A stretch of DNA of 64,000 nucleotides from Chamaea fasciata (Eukaryota > Chordata > Aves > Passeriformes > Sylviidae). This document shows positions 1-12,800 of the stretch, one piece after another. How positions within the stretch are numbered: the first letter of the stretch is position 1; each line of letters opens with the position of its first letter. The position numbers and the translations under genes were made by a program. The notes under the pieces were generated by a model that saw only the letters and a list, made by a program, of their open reading frames with translations, was not told the DNA's origin and made no database searches. The stretch spans positions 9,687,156-9,751,155 of the forward strand of contig JARCOQ010000002.1 of NCBI GenBank assembly GCA_029207755.1. The letters are read 5' to 3'.

Positions 1-2801
1 TACAGCAACTGTCTGATAGAATTGCATCATGACTTTTACCTGGGGACACAGGTATTGTATTCACTTGGAATGATGAAATTGGGAAGACAGATGTCCCCAA
101 CGGACACTTTAAGGAGTTTGTACCTACATAAATTGCTTGACAAAAATCCCTGAAATTTGAACGTGAAACCTATGTAAAAGTGCTTAGTAAGTGTGAGCAG
201 TGGATAATATATTCCATCTTGCAATATCTGCTTTTAAGTGTGTAGAGGAATATACTTTTGATACAGAATAACCTGAGAAAGAAAGAACAAAAGGAACTTT
301 TGACAGCAAGGACTTAGAACTACCTAATTTTGTTGGAGGAAAAGATAGATCTGCACATTCAGATTCATCAGAATCAATCTCTGGAGAACAAAAAAAAAGG
401 GGCAGCTTCTCTTTTCCTCTATTTCAGTGAGTGGGAAAGATGACTGTGGCTGTAGTCATGGAGAAGGAGAATCTCCAAGATCTAGAATAACCTGTTCTTC
501 TCACCTCTCCGCCCACACAAGTTCCTTCTTTCAGGTGTAGCACAGACATCAGGCACAGGAGATTTGTGAAAAACAAGACCAGGAGAACTGCTGTTCCCTT
601 GAGAGCGCGTTGCTGGTCCTATGGTGCTGATTTAATCTATTTTTTCTTGATTTTATATGAAATGTTTGTGCAATATCATGACTGAGTAGCAGTTGGCATG
701 ATCCTGCAATGTAGGCTTGGAATAGGATGAGAAAATGAGAAATGCACTACAGGAGGAAGTAAGAAGAGAGCAGGGAGGAAGGGAGAGGATCAGATTTCCA
801 CAGAGAGCACTGAAATCAAAATATCCTGGATAGAGGTCAGTGATGGAGAATGTATATGGGTATGCCAGTGGATGTAGCTGGCATTATAAAAGCACAAAGG
901 GAAATTGTTAATTACAAGAGCAAAAAATTACAAATTGCAATTACAAAAATTACAATTGTAATTACGTTACAATGTGTTTGTACCATAAGTTCTTTTGCAG
1001 TAAATGATCTCTCTTCATCTACTTAATCCAGAAATATAGGAAGTGATCTGCAGATCACATGTTTGCCAGCAACACAGTGGTGCTTGTTGTCCAGCAGAAG
1101 ATCACTGATAAACAGAAGTTATAAAGTCATTTTTTCCCTTCTTTTAACAGAAAACTTCTTAGAATTGGAGTCTTAAGCAGGCAGTAATTGAGAAGAACCT
1201 TAGTATCAATTAAAAAAAGGGATATTTGTAGGCACTTAAAAAAATTGAGTAAGTTCAGAATCTTCAGCCTTCAAGATGAAGTATAATTTCTTCATAATGG
1301 GCTACTGAGTGTGCTGATGATGAGAAGGGAGCACTTGATAAAAGAAGGGTTTACATATTTCTTCATGAAGTGTGTTGACTCCAATAGCACAAAACTAAAC
1401 ATTTCTGTAACATATCTTTAACTTCCACAGCACTGAAAAACCCACTGGCTTCTTCCTCGTTGAAAAGGAAAGCATGTTGCTTTTAATAAAACTATTGTAT
1501 TTCATGTCCAATTATTTTGGTAATTCTTATAGAAGAAAGTCTTTTGTCTATCAAGATAATATCAGACCTTTGCTTTAATAAAGTGAATCTTATTAACACT
1601 TCATAGCCCGTCATGGTAAGGCTGGAGTTTTATATCTGATTCTTGTGGTTCTTCTTAGAACCCCGTATAAAATTATAATGTATTTGGAGCTACTGAATGC
1701 TGTCTGCTTGAAGCCGTCAAAATTCAAGGTGATTTTGCATAATGTAGTAATTCGAGGACATCAAAGTTTAGAAATTTTTTTTGAAGGATTTTAGAAATAA
1801 GGAGTTTAGGGCATGAGAGAAGAGTAAAACTCTTATATTCTTGAAGATGTTGATAAGCTATTACTGTCATCACTGCTTTTTAGATGTAGTATTTTATAAA
1901 CATGACAATAAAGTGAAGTCAACTAAAAATCTTCAGAGATTCATTTTACAACTATAGGTTAAGGCATGTGCACACAAAATCCTGGAAAAGTTATCAAATA
2001 TAGGAGATCAGTTGCCTGGGATACTGAAATCAATTTTAAGTAGGACTCTTTGACAAGGCAAATTGAGAAAAAGCATTTATGATTGGAAAATTAGTAAGTT
2101 AAAATCCTGTAAAATAATTCATAATTAGAGATAAAAAAAGCAAGAAATTGAATAATTTTAAAATGCCTTTAACTACACGAACTACACAGGAAGGTGCAGA
2201 TATTCCTTATTTACTATTTACTCAGCAATTGACATATGACTTTTGATATTTACCTTTACAGTTTCTGTCATGAAGGCTGGGTCTTGTTTATGTTGAAAAT
2301 GGATTAGTTTGGTCTTAACTCCATTTCTATAGAACTGCAGTATCCTGCAACTTATTCTGAAATCCTGTCAATGGTCATACAGATTAATTTCCTAGATAAA
2401 CCTACTTCTGCTTTCTCTGTGGAGCCTGAGGCTATACTCCTTACTACCTTTAGGTCATCAGATCAGTTCTTGACAAGGCAGTGTCTACCACAGCACTGCC
2501 TATCACTTCTAAAATATGAAAAGATATGAAGGAAATGTAAAATACCAGGAGAAAAGCAGATGTAGCACTAAAAATTGTATAAAAATTCTGAAGGATATGA
2601 CCAAATACATAGCGTATAGCTGTCAATTAATTTGGTAAATAAAGCTTACTGTTTTAGTTGATTCAAAAACCTACAGAACTTGAGGGAGGGGAGCGTGGAA
2701 GAAATCAGTGTAGTAATTTTGTATTTTTGCAAAGAGTTGGCTGTTGCTTTGCTAAGCCTGACTTGCAAAATTAATTCAAATTGGCTTGGATAAGAGCACT
2801 G
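1..2801. other. Non-genic AT-rich DNA
   Basis: I see no gene, transposon or RNA in this stretch. Open frames are short and lack recognisable domains. The only local structure is a patch of reiterated ATTACAA-like words near 908-972, listed separately. Confidence 0.6.
908..972. repeat. Short reiterated AATTACAA-like words
   Basis: The word AATTACA or a one-base variant recurs about five times in 65 bp, with both orientations present (ATTACAATTGTAATTA is nearly self-complementary). It reads as a small cryptic simple repeat rather than a transposon. No function is implied. Confidence 0.5.
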
Positions 2802-3115
2802 TCATGTGGATTAAAAGCTGGCTGAAACACTACAAACAAAGGATGTCTTGAGGGTACCACAGGGATCACTGCTAGAACCAGTCATTTTTAATGTCTTTAT
2901 TAATGGTCTGGGAGAGAATGTTTAACAACATGCTACTAAAATTAACGTATAATACTAAACTGTGAGGAGATGGAAATACTTAAAAGTTTAGAAAAAAGGA
3001 AAACATGCAAAGTCCACAGAGAGATTTATAAACACTGCAGAAGTGCCCCAGTGAGCTTCAGCTTCAAGGAAATGGAGTCCAATTAGATCTCACAGGGAGA
3101 ATTTGGAAGATGGAT
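2802..3115 (+). mobile_element. CR1 LINE fragment, reverse-transcriptase end of ORF2
   Basis: This is a decayed piece of a chicken-repeat-1 (CR1) non-LTR retrotransposon. Around 2800-2830 the DNA reads as WIKSWL, the familiar CR1 stretch. At 2860-2916 it translates to QGSLLEPVIFNVFINGLGE, close to the CR1 reverse-transcriptase block QGSxLGPxLFNxFINDL. The following bases (GTATAATACTAAACTGTGAG) correspond to the usual 'ADDTKLG' segment but now include a stop. Similarity fades after about 3000. The copy lacks the 5' part of ORF2, the endonuclease and the 3' end, so it is an old, truncated, non-functional fragment on the plus strand. The edges are approximate. Confidence 0.85.
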
Positions 3116-5860
3116 AACATACTTAAACTTGGAAGTAGTTAGGTAGGGGGAAAAACAAAAGGCTGAAAGGAAGAGTGATAATCAACGGCAAACCAAATGT
3201 GCATAAGCTGTGTAAGAGGGTGGCAGAGGAGGGTGAGGGCAGCTGAAGCAGCCCAGGAGCCCATGGGGATGTGAGTCGGGCTCTCAGCAACTAAGTTGGA
3301 AATTAAGTTTTTTAGAGCAGGCAACTGGTAAGTGCCGCAGTGGGGAATAGCCATAAAATGACAGGTTAGTTGTTTATGTGTTTTCTTCCTAATTTCTTTG
3401 GATCTTACATAATGTTCTAATGGGCACATTGCTTAAATATTGCAGCTTTAAATATGAGCATTTGAGCTAATGCTGAATAGTGATGGAGCTAAATTATTAC
3501 TCCTAAAGTACCCATGGTAAGTATTTGGCAGAATCTTCAAGTAATAAATCCAATCACAAAAAAATAATGGAAAATACAATAGTATTGAATACCTCTGGGA
3601 GTGAAACCAATTTTGTGCACATAGAGCAGCAACTAAACAATCTTCAGATCTCAAGAATTTGATATTTCTGTAAGTGAAATGTAAACACTTCTTATAAATA
3701 CTGACTGAGGCTTAAATGACATACTTAGTACTAAATTCTTGAAGAAATAGGTTGGCTTTCTTAATATGTTATTCAGATCACCTCAACTGCTAATGAACTG
3801 CTTTTGGAAATCTTCATTTGCAGTTTAAAAATGTAAAAGTCTTTAAAATTTTATTGTAAAAATATCTCCCCCCACTTCAACTGTGTTTATGTGAACAGGC
3901 AGCTTTTGTTCTATTTTACTACATATTCCTAAAATTTGCATTTAGAATTGGGAAAAATAACCTAGTGTTTTGGAGGCTTAACTATCATATAAAAAAGTAT
4001 CATATAAATTTTTATATCTGTGTTGATCATTTAACTAATAATGACTTCATTTGAGACCTTAATTTTTATTTAAATGCAATTCTACTTTGTTTTCAGCTGG
4101 AGCAGCTTCACACACGCTGATGATGTGCTTTGCTTGATGGAAGCAGGTGCTTCTTGCTGGTCGTTTTCTTAGTTATGTTTAAGGAAAGTTTTCCAGACTG
4201 GTTGTTTTCTCTTACAGAGCTCCACAAAAGTTTGAGCATTCTGGGTTCTCCTTATTTGTAGCCTTTTTAAATCAGAGAATCAACCGATCTATGTTAGGAA
4301 TCTATCACATAAATGTTTTAGAAATACTTGTGGTCTTATTTCTATTTGAAAGAATCTTTCTAACAAGTTGTAGAATTGCAAGTTGCAGAGTAACAAGAAT
4401 CTGTATAATTCTTTAGCAGTGTTCAGTGTGGTTTTTTGGCTTCCAATAGCTTTTGAGAGGCAAATTTGGTTGTTGGTTTGTTTTTTGTTTTTTTTTTTCC
4501 ATTTTGCGGAAACGCGTGAGAGACAGCAGATCTTCTTTGCCTAGCTGTTTCTTCTTACATATCTGCTTCCAGTTGGGCCATACTTCTTGTTCCGGACATC
4601 ACCAAACAGCTCACATTGTTGGAAAAGCATTTGCATTGATTTTGAAGCTGTTCATTCAGTAAGAATGTTTGAAGCAGCAGGGATAGGCTGGGAAACCTTT
4701 ACTGCCTTAATTGTTTGTGGAACTAAAGGTGAAATACATTGGAAAATTGATATGTCTGAGCAGTAACTTTTTTTTATTTTATTTTAAAGCTGTTTTTGGA
4801 GCATGGTTATACATGATATGGCCTCAGAAAGAGAGCGTCTCTTGTAGCTCTGTTGCTTGAGAAGGACCTGGAAGTGTCTCTGTCATCTCTGATGGGATCT
4901 ATACATGTAGCATCCATTGAGGCTTTTTGGGCTACAGGGATGTAATTCTAAGGGTTTTGTTACACGTGCATTACTGTGAAATAGCTAACAGAACCTAGAG
5001 AAGAAAATTCTAGGCAGAAACATGAATGCTAACTCATTTATCAGCTCTTTGTGAAATAACTGAAGTTCCCATCTTGTACAAAACCCTGAGAATGAGGTTG
5101 GCACCACTTGCGAGTGGTGTTGGTTGTGGTTCCAGTAGTCTGTTTAGTATTCTACTGGACCCTGGGGCTGTTTGAGTGCTCTCTATCAATAACAAAGGTT
5201 CAGTTGTTTTATTTGCTTAGCGGTTTGTGCCAGCTTTAGTCAGCATATTGAAATCTACATTTTGAGTGCTTTTTTGAAACATTTGTGAAATAGATTTTTG
5301 CCTTCTGTTGATGATTAAGGTAACATGGTACAGTTCCAGACTGCAAGAAAATGCAATGGGTTTTATTTGTGATTAAATAGATGCAAATCTGCATATATAC
5401 TTTTTTTCCCATATTTTTCAACTTCAAACTGTGAGGCTACTTGGTCTATGGGCATATTTATTCCACTGTAGTACCGGTATAAGCAAATAAAAAGCTGGGC
5501 ATGAAATTAGATTTTGATCAGAAAATTGAGTTCTGGTTATGTATTTTTTATGTGCGCAGTAGTATTATGGATTTACAATATTTGAGGGGACAAATATAAT
5601 ATGCATCCTAATTTCCAAAGACTGAAGTATATCTTTGTCACACCTGTAAACATAAACAAATCGAGTTCATGAAGTGAAGTTTGTAAACAACTCAAACTTG
5701 CAAGGTCACTTTGCAAGTCTTTTAGAAGTTTTTAATCTTTTAAAGGTTTTAAAATATTAGCTATTTAATCCTTTCAAAAGCTCAGTGAGGAAAGCAATGA
5801 GTACAGTCACACCGCTGAGCTCCAGGCAGCCTGAGTGGTTCCACCACAGCACCCAGGACT

Positions 5861-5991
5861 TGCCTGATTCTGGATTGAAGCCCTGACTGAGTTGGTCCAG
5901 AGTCATGGCATGATTTTGAGGAGATTGCCCAGTTTTGAAGCTTGTCTGACTCTGGACTTGAGCCTGTGCCCTGATTCCGAGTTTGGTCTAG
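5861..5991. repeat. Imperfect direct duplication in a GC-richer patch
   Basis: Two diverged copies lie about 82 bp apart. Copy one (5861-5901) begins TGCCTGATTCTGGATTGAAG and copy two (5943-5991) begins TGTCTGACTCTGGACTTGAG; both continue into a CTGA..GAGTTGGTC-like segment. A third weak relative may lie between them. Two overlapping minus-strand frames are open across it and give similar peptide strings, as expected when a repeat is read in two registers. It is probably a small old tandem duplication. Confidence 0.5.
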
Positions 5992-6843
5992 GCCCCCTTT
6001 GGTTTTGAGGAGAACCAACACTCCTCACGGATGGCAAAGACTGTGGAGCATCCTCCAGAGAGCACCACAAGTTCCTCCTGCCCTGGGACCTCACTCTGGC
6101 TAAATCTTTACACAGAGCGGATCAAAGACAGCCAGTGAAATCGTGTGCCATTATCAGTGTTCCAGTGGAGGGGCTTTTCATCCAAATGTTTAAGCAAGGA
6201 AGCAATCATTGGAACGTTCTGCTTGTTAGCAGCAGTGACTGCTCTTTCTTGAGGACTGTGTATTGCTCAGAGTTATTGTCATACTAGAAGTATGACCTGG
6301 TATTAATGAAAAGGCACTCAGCAGAATCAATTAACGCAGATGTTTGTTTGATTTATTATTGTTGCTCTTTGTTCTATCAGTTATTCACTGAACGTGGTTG
6401 ATTAGCCTGTTCTCCTTTGTTTCCATTTACAGTGGTGAAATCTTCTGAAGAGTTTGCTTAAACCTTTCACTTTGACACATAAAGCTAATAAAACTAAGAA
6501 CATTCACTGTGCAAGATGTCTTCAGAAAACTCTCTGCAGTGCTGTAGTACAGAGTTGAACAAGGCAGGTTAAACCATCTGATTTTGCATTTAATTCACAA
6601 AGGAGTGTGCCAGACATTGGTGGTTGTCTAGAGAACTGGTGATAAAAACAGGATGATATTGCAACTGATGTGCCAGATAAAATAAAACATAGGAAGACCA
6701 AGACTGGCATCTCTAGAAGGGAATACAGATTACCTAGTTTATCACTGGAAAAGACACCATCTGTTTTCTCTTTTCCCTGCAAAGAGGTGGGAACGTTGTA
6801 CTTGTGGATTGTTTTTTTATAGTTTTATATATGTGAAAAGCTT

Positions 6844-6864
6844 CCCCCCCCCCTTTTTTTTTTT
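6844..6864. repeat. C10-T11 homopolymer pair
   Basis: Ten consecutive C residues are followed directly by eleven T residues. This is a pyrimidine-only simple sequence, prone to length error in sequencing. Confidence 0.8.
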
Positions 6865-7864
6865 AACGAGGTAATATCAAACCTCAAAAGGAAGAGAAAA
6901 AAAACAACAATTGCTTTAGCTGAAATTGGTAATAGAGCACTGCTTTGATCATTTCTGTAATGTGAAGACTTGTACTGTGGGTACACAGGTGCCAGAATGG
7001 TTTTGGTTTTAGGGAATCTCGATGACTTATCCACTTTGTGCAGGGTATGTTGTTGCTTTTAACAAGTTTTCATAGGTTTTGTTGTTTGACAGCATTTGCT
7101 TGTCATTTCCTACGGTTGAAAGAGCTGTGTAGCATAAAAGCACTTCATACTGTATCCTTTAATTGACTATAATCAACAATTTACCACACATTGTTTGAAA
7201 GGGACTATGCAATCTCAGCTAAGAATATTGCTTATAGGATGAAGCTCCTGCACAAATTGCTTTCTCAAACAAAAAAATGTAATCGGTTTTAAATATCTAC
7301 AACAAATTTTGTGAAATTATGTGATGTTGTGCTCACTGTATTATAACAGCACCTTATTTGAATGAGTGGGAAATTTGAATGTTGATAACACCTCACGGGG
7401 AATTTTATTACAGAGTAGTTGAGAACTTAGAGGGTAAGTGGGATTTCAAAATAACAATTAAGATAGTGTCAAAAAGTGATGGCTACGTTTGAAAAACAGT
7501 CAAAGTTATCCACATGGATAACTTGTGGACGGCCCTGTTATCCATAAGCTGCTCAGGCTGTGGTTCTTGTGGGAAGGACTGGAAATTTTCTTTTTTAGTG
7601 TCCAACCTGTGTTTGGTACCTCCTGGATGCTGCTGGGTGGGGACCAGGGGGCTCCAGGCCTGTCTCACCGTCCCTCCAGGTTCTGGAGGAGAGAGCTCTG
7701 CTGTGCCAGAGGTGGCTGCTCCCAGGGGTGAGCAAACAGCAGGAGAACAAAACATCTTAAATACTCCTAGGCCTAAAATAATGAAATGCAACAGGATTTA
7801 ACCAGGGCAATCCCAGCATTTTGTGCTTCTTTCACTTTACAGTGGTGCTGAATTCTTTTTATGA

Positions 7865-8136
7865 GGGTAGATGATTATAAAACAAAAGGTAATGTCTTCA
7901 AACTTAAGGGAAATGGGTTTATATATTAGGTATTAAGAAGAAATTCTTCACTGTGAGGGTGGTGAGGCACTGGAATAGGTTGCCCAGAGAAGCTGTGGAT
8001 GCCCTGCCCCTGGAGGTGTTAGATGGAGCTCTGAGCAACCTGGTCTAATTGAAGGTGTCCCTACCCATGGTAGGGGGTTTTGGAAATAGATGATCTTTAA
8101 AATCCCTTCCATCCCAAACCATTCTATGATTGTGTA
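7865..8136 (+). mobile_element. CR1 LINE 3' end (about 270 bp), sense
   Basis: This is the 3'-terminal part of a CR1 element in the plus orientation. Diagnostic words in order are AGAAGAAATTCTTCACTGTG, GGTGAGGCACTGGAATAGGT, TGCCCAGAGAAGCTGTGGAT, GAGCAACCTGGTCTA, AAGGTGTCCCTACCCATGG, TAGATGATCTTTAAAATCCC and the terminal CATTCTATGATTGTG. CR1 copies end in short ATTCTATGAT-like repeats rather than poly(A), and that is seen here. Like most genomic CR1 copies it is 5'-truncated and non-coding. Divergence looks moderate. Confidence 0.95.
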
Positions 8137-8579
8137 ATTTGTGTCCTGTTTGGATGATGGCTGCTCTCTAGCCCTTGGTGATCAGTACCAGCATAATTTC
8201 ATAAGCAGTTCACTGTAAGTAAGAAGAGGAAATAATTTATTTTCCTTTTGGTCTTTGTTTCATGGATTCCACTGGTCATATGGAATTCATTCCCACAGCA
8301 GGCAGTTCCATAAATTTATGTCCGTTCCTCTCATGTGTGTTTTGGAATAAGATAAATAATGCTCTAAACCCTAGATGGGAAATTATTCATTGCTCCATGT
8401 CACTTCCAGCAGCCTTTGGTGGAAGTATCATGTTGCCTCCTCCATCCACTGTATCACTCCTTGCTGCTGCATGCAATAACAACAGATTCACCACTGACTT
8501 TTTCCTTCTGTCGTGTTCAGCAGCGGAACAATTAATGCTGACTTTAAAATCGTTATCATTTTGCATTTTCATTAGCACT

Positions 8580-9085
8580 TGCTTTGACAAACAGGATTAG
8601 TTCACACCTCAGAGTGGCTTTGTCAGCCCTCTGCAGGTACCACTGTAAACCAAACCCTGTGATTGTTGCTGTCTCTGGCGTACAGACTGGAGAATTTGGG
8701 TTTGTTGCATCCAAGACTGTGCAGTGGAGTTATGAAGGAGCCTAAACTAGAAAGGATAATTAAGCAGGGCTTTTCTGCAGCTGCGTAATTGCTTTGTACA
8801 GCAGGTCATGACTGTGCTGCAGTAATAAATTGTAATGTTGTCCATGCTTTTTAAAATGTTATCTTTGCTTTTGCATGCGAGGAAATAACAAATAAGATGT
8901 ATTCAAATTTGCTGGTAGTCCAGCTCATTTAATTCTAGTTTGCATACATCACGTTTTAGTTGAATTTATCACCGCTACCAAAATCACCTCTTAGAAGGCA
9001 AAGTCTGACTAATTCCGACTAATCTTGGCAATGCAAGCAATGCTTTTATTTGCATTCGGTTTTATTGCCACGTCTAACTTCTCAA
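8580..9085. promoter_or_regulatory. Possible conserved non-coding element
   Basis: About 500 bp directly downstream of a CR1 copy contains no repeats or homopolymers, is not open in any long frame, and is dense in well-formed factor-site words. These include a perfect octamer ATTTGCAT at 9048-9055, several TAATT/AATTA homeodomain cores and GCATGCGAGG near 8875. This texture is typical of vertebrate conserved enhancers. The call is inference from texture only; cross-species alignment would decide it. Confidence 0.22.
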
Positions 9086-9681
9086 TTTTTTTAAAAAAAT
9101 ATTTATTCAGGTTTTTTTAAAAATTTATTTCTGCAGCTTACAGAATCAATCACCAATTCACAATAAACCCTGTTTTCTTAGAACTGTTGTTTTTAGGATG
9201 TTTGGAGCAGTTCACTAACAGAATGTTAAAAGCAAAAACTCATAAGGTTCCATGCTGCCCATGACAGCATTATTTTAGCTGTAAAAAATTCACTATAATT
9301 TGAATTATTTTAATACATATTTTAGGATAGTCTTACAGACCACTTCTGTGATATCTTTCTTTTCTAAAAGTGAAATCGTTCCTTTTATTTTAATGGAATA
9401 TTAACTATTTAACAAATACTTTTTCAGATCTTATTACTGAACATTTGATTCAAAGCTTTGCTTTAGTCTCAAAGTTAATAAAGTTCTGAAAGAACTGAAT
9501 TTAAATGTGAAATGAAATTTCTTAATACATGACTGTTCAGTTTTCACCGAAGAACTAAACACTGGAAAAGTAAAATGTGCTGAATTATCATGTGTAATTT
9601 AAAGCCAAATCTGTCTCTAAATGTTGTCTTGTGGCATTTAATCACAGCTAATGTCTGTGCATTTCCCTTGGAAAATAAGGC

Positions 9682-9796
9682 TTTGTTTGGGTTGTATTTG
9701 TGTGTTGGGGTGGGTTATTTGTTTGTTTATTGTTGTTGTTTTTGTTGTTTTGGGGTTTTTTGTTGGGTTTTTTTTTTGGTTGTTTTGTTTTGTTGC
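9682..9796 (+). repeat. GTTT/GGTT-rich low-complexity tract
   Basis: Over 100 bp consists almost only of T and G (GTTTGTTTATTGTTGTTGTT and similar). It is one of about ten such tracts in the window, some on each strand. Translations of it (poly-Phe/Val/Leu/Gly frames) are artefacts of composition. Confidence 0.85.
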
Positions 9797-12439
9797 TTTC
9801 ATGTGCATGTCATCACTCCTTTGTGTCCCATTAGTAATTTCAAGTACTTAGTTAACATTTTTCTGTTATTGGGTTGGAATGAGCTTTTCCCATGTCAGGG
9901 GAACCTCAAAGCTTTATTGGAGTGAAACAAAGACTGTATATGTGCGTTTGGTTTAAAATAAGAAATAAACCCCCCCAAACTGAAATGCAAGCCTTTCTAA
10001 ATGGATAAATGTTTGCCTTGGGGTAAATGCAAGGTTTTTTTGCCTAAATTCTTAGCATTGTGTGGTAGCAAATGGTGATCATTTCTGCAGTTCTATGGCA
10101 TGGGTAGGCTTATCATTTTGTAGACGTAAATGTGCCACTGTCGTATCTTTCTCCCTGTACCTGTGCTAAGTCTTATCTCTCTCTTACAAATTAAATAAGA
10201 CAATAACCCAAGTTACTTTCTTGGACTTAAAAGAAGCTCTGTCTTTTCTTCTTGTCTCCTTAGTATCTGATGTTACTGTCTTAAGCTTGCATGTTTTCAC
10301 TAGTCAAGTGAAAAGGAAATTTAATATGAAAACATGAGATTTTGTGTTGATTCTTGAAGTACTTAATGGATTTAGTAACTCTGCTTCAAGCTGACTGCCC
10401 ATTTTCCAGTGGCTTTCAACTTTTTTCCCCCCCTTGGAGGGCAAACACAAACTTTCCTTCCTTGCTTGGCAAAGACTGAAGTGTAAGTGCTTAGATTCAG
10501 ACTGTTTTATTTGTTGTTCTGTTGTTGTTTGGGGTTTTTTTCTGCAGTTTTAATAAAAGTAATGGAAGTTTGATGTCTCCTGCCCTGCTGCAGTCTCCAG
10601 GTTTTCCCAAAAGCTGGCAGACCAACCCCTTGTCAAAGATATGCTCATTTATGAAACTGATTGTTAATTTGCTTCCTTTGTCACAATTATTTTAGAAAAA
10701 GCCTCATGTTTTTAAAACTGCCTTTTTTGTAGGTAAGGGTCAAATCAAATTGCTACTTTGCAGGTAAAATCATGAGTTCATGTACAGCTTAAACTTTGTT
10801 CAGCTGTAATGCCGGGAACCCAGAACTGTGAAAGAAAACAACATTTTTTTTATTCTCCTGTTGCTACTAAACTTTCTGTTCTTCTGTCTACTCACTACAC
10901 TGTTTCAGATGCTGAATATAGGAGACTATCTTCCTTCACACTAAGAAATAAACACTTAATTTTTTTGCAGTTTGTATAGTGGCTCTGTCACCGAGTAATT
11001 GAATCTGAATTATTCAAATGCCAACTAGTGACATGAAGTGTGTAACAAGTTTTCCAAGTATATATAAAATATTTTTTCCAAGCTGTATTGTATTAATTTG
11101 TGGTGAAGGTAACAAATTCAATTTGCCTCACTGAGAAAGCAAACCAGAAAGTTAATTCCGTTTTCAGTTAGCATGTGAAATCAGCAGAATAATAAAACAC
11201 AGGAAGGAGAAGCAAATCTGAAAACTTGATTCAGAACTAGAGAAAATGCCTGAGGGAACACAACTTTGGGGTCACGTGGGTAGGGAAAGTTGATATCCAG
11301 TAAAATGTGTGGCATGTAATGGGGGAAAATAAAAAGTGAGGGAATCTTGAACAAGGTACTTGATGCCCGTGGTGTTGAGGTCGCAGTATTGGAGCAGTGA
11401 CAGCAGCCCAGCCCATCTGTGTGGCTGCTGGACCACATGCGTGGTGGCCTGAGGATGCTGAATCAACACTTGACAGTCCTGTGTTGTGATTAGCACAAGT
11501 CAAGGACTGAAGGCTGAGGAAGAAATTGCGTTGTCCAGAGGAAATGCCAATTTGGAGACAACTGGTGTAGATAAACGTTGCTTCAAAAATCGGGTATAAA
11601 CTCCGTTGTTGTTGCTCAGAAATCCTCTTTTTCTCCTTAATAAGGCCTTATAGGGGTTGATAAACCCCACAGCTTTGTTGATCCTAGGATTTTTGTTGTC
11701 TCATTTAGTTTTCTGGACAAAGTGAAAGAAAGGGATAATTAACAACATGCAAGAGTGGAATGGACTTTCTGAACTAACAAAATTGATACTGTAACATACA
11801 CTGAGCATGGGGAAAAGGTAATCTCAGTCAAAAGCAGTGAAAGTTTGACAAAGAATCAATGCATGTGCAAAGTACTTCAAGGACTAAATGGATCTGGATA
11901 GAGGGATCCATTCTTTTGACTAAAGAACAAGACAGATTGCTCCAGCTCCTGCAGTTGGAGGTCTGCAGACAAATATTTTGGAAGGCCTGTAAGGCCAGCT
12001 CTAAGAATTAAATGATAATTTGTATTCAAATTTTTTCTCCTTCAGATTTCTCTCTTGAAAAATGCTGGGAAAAATGTTAATTTAAGCTATGGTAGGATCT
12101 CTTTCCCAATGATTAAAGAAGAGAAATTCCCAGAGTAAAGAATCTCTGGTCAAAATTTATAGCTTTAAGTGAGGTTTTACACTTACATCTGAGGAAATGT
12201 TTGCTTTTGATAAATGGAGAGCAGGCTGTTAGGACAGATACTTATTTAATAAGCAGAAAGTTGGAAACGTTCTAAAATGGAGAAAATAACTGTTTTTATA
12301 ATCAATGAAGACTAAAATGCAAATTTTTGCAAGAATTCCCTTATTTTTCTTCCTGTTTTTCATGTGTGAACCTGAAACTTTACAGGTGTTGCCATTTTCC
12401 TGCCTTCAAGGCAGGTAGATATTTAACAGAAGTACAAAA

Positions 12440-12800
12440 TTAAGCAAACCAAACTCATTCAATAGCGGATTGAACGCTTTTGTGCCTGTCTCCTCTGCAG
12501 CAGCTGAAGTAAAACAAATGAAGTGTTTCTGGTCGCACTCAGTTTGTCAAGCATAACAAACTTGTATTTCAAGTAAAATAAAGCTGGCACCAGAACACTG
12601 TAAGCCAGGATGGTGCTTGTCTTGAGCTCCATGACATTAATTCTAGTCCAGAAGCATTGTCAGTTCACAGGTCCTTAAAATAACCTCTTTGCTTGTGTCT
12701 TTGACTTGATAAAGCTGCATCTGCTTATTAGTTTCAGCACAGCAAAATGAACAAAAGCTCAGCCAGAATTTGTTTTGGTGGTTAGCTGTCAAACACTTCA
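12440..12800. promoter_or_regulatory. Possible conserved non-coding element
   Basis: This is a non-repetitive segment with balanced composition and no long frame. It contains words such as CAATAGCGGATTGAACGC, CTGCAGCAGCTGAAG (two overlapping E-box-like CAGCTG/GCAGCAG cores) and several ATTA/TAAT cores. An octamer ATGCAAAT lies just upstream at 12317-12324. The texture resembles enhancer DNA, but this cannot be shown without alignment. Confidence 0.18.

Larger units (their letters stand above)
3116..7864. other. Non-genic unique DNA between two CR1 copies
   Basis: I find no convincing gene here. Open frames at 3139-3654 (minus), 4453-4662 (plus), 6522-7034 (minus) and 7483-7801 (both strands) show no domain, and overlapping frames are open on both strands, which points to chance. 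The stretch includes a C10-T11 homopolymer pair (6844-6864) and the imperfect duplication at 5861-5991. Confidence 0.55.

Noticed and set aside
6290..6312. Short inverted repeat GTCATACT / AGTATGAC
   Set aside because: Eight-base arms are common by chance at this length of DNA.
7483..7801. Overlapping frames on both strands in a GC-richer patch
   Set aside because: Three overlapping frames are open at once, which indicates composition rather than coding; it is directly upstream of a CR1 fragment and may be older repeat DNA.
8262..8600. 112-codon plus-strand frame
   Set aside because: The minus strand is also open over most of it, the peptide has no recognisable motif, and the DNA looks like non-coding unique sequence.
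9590..9925. 111-codon plus-strand frame with a Val/Phe/Cys-rich core
   Set aside because: The core is a translation of a GTTT-rich low-complexity tract.
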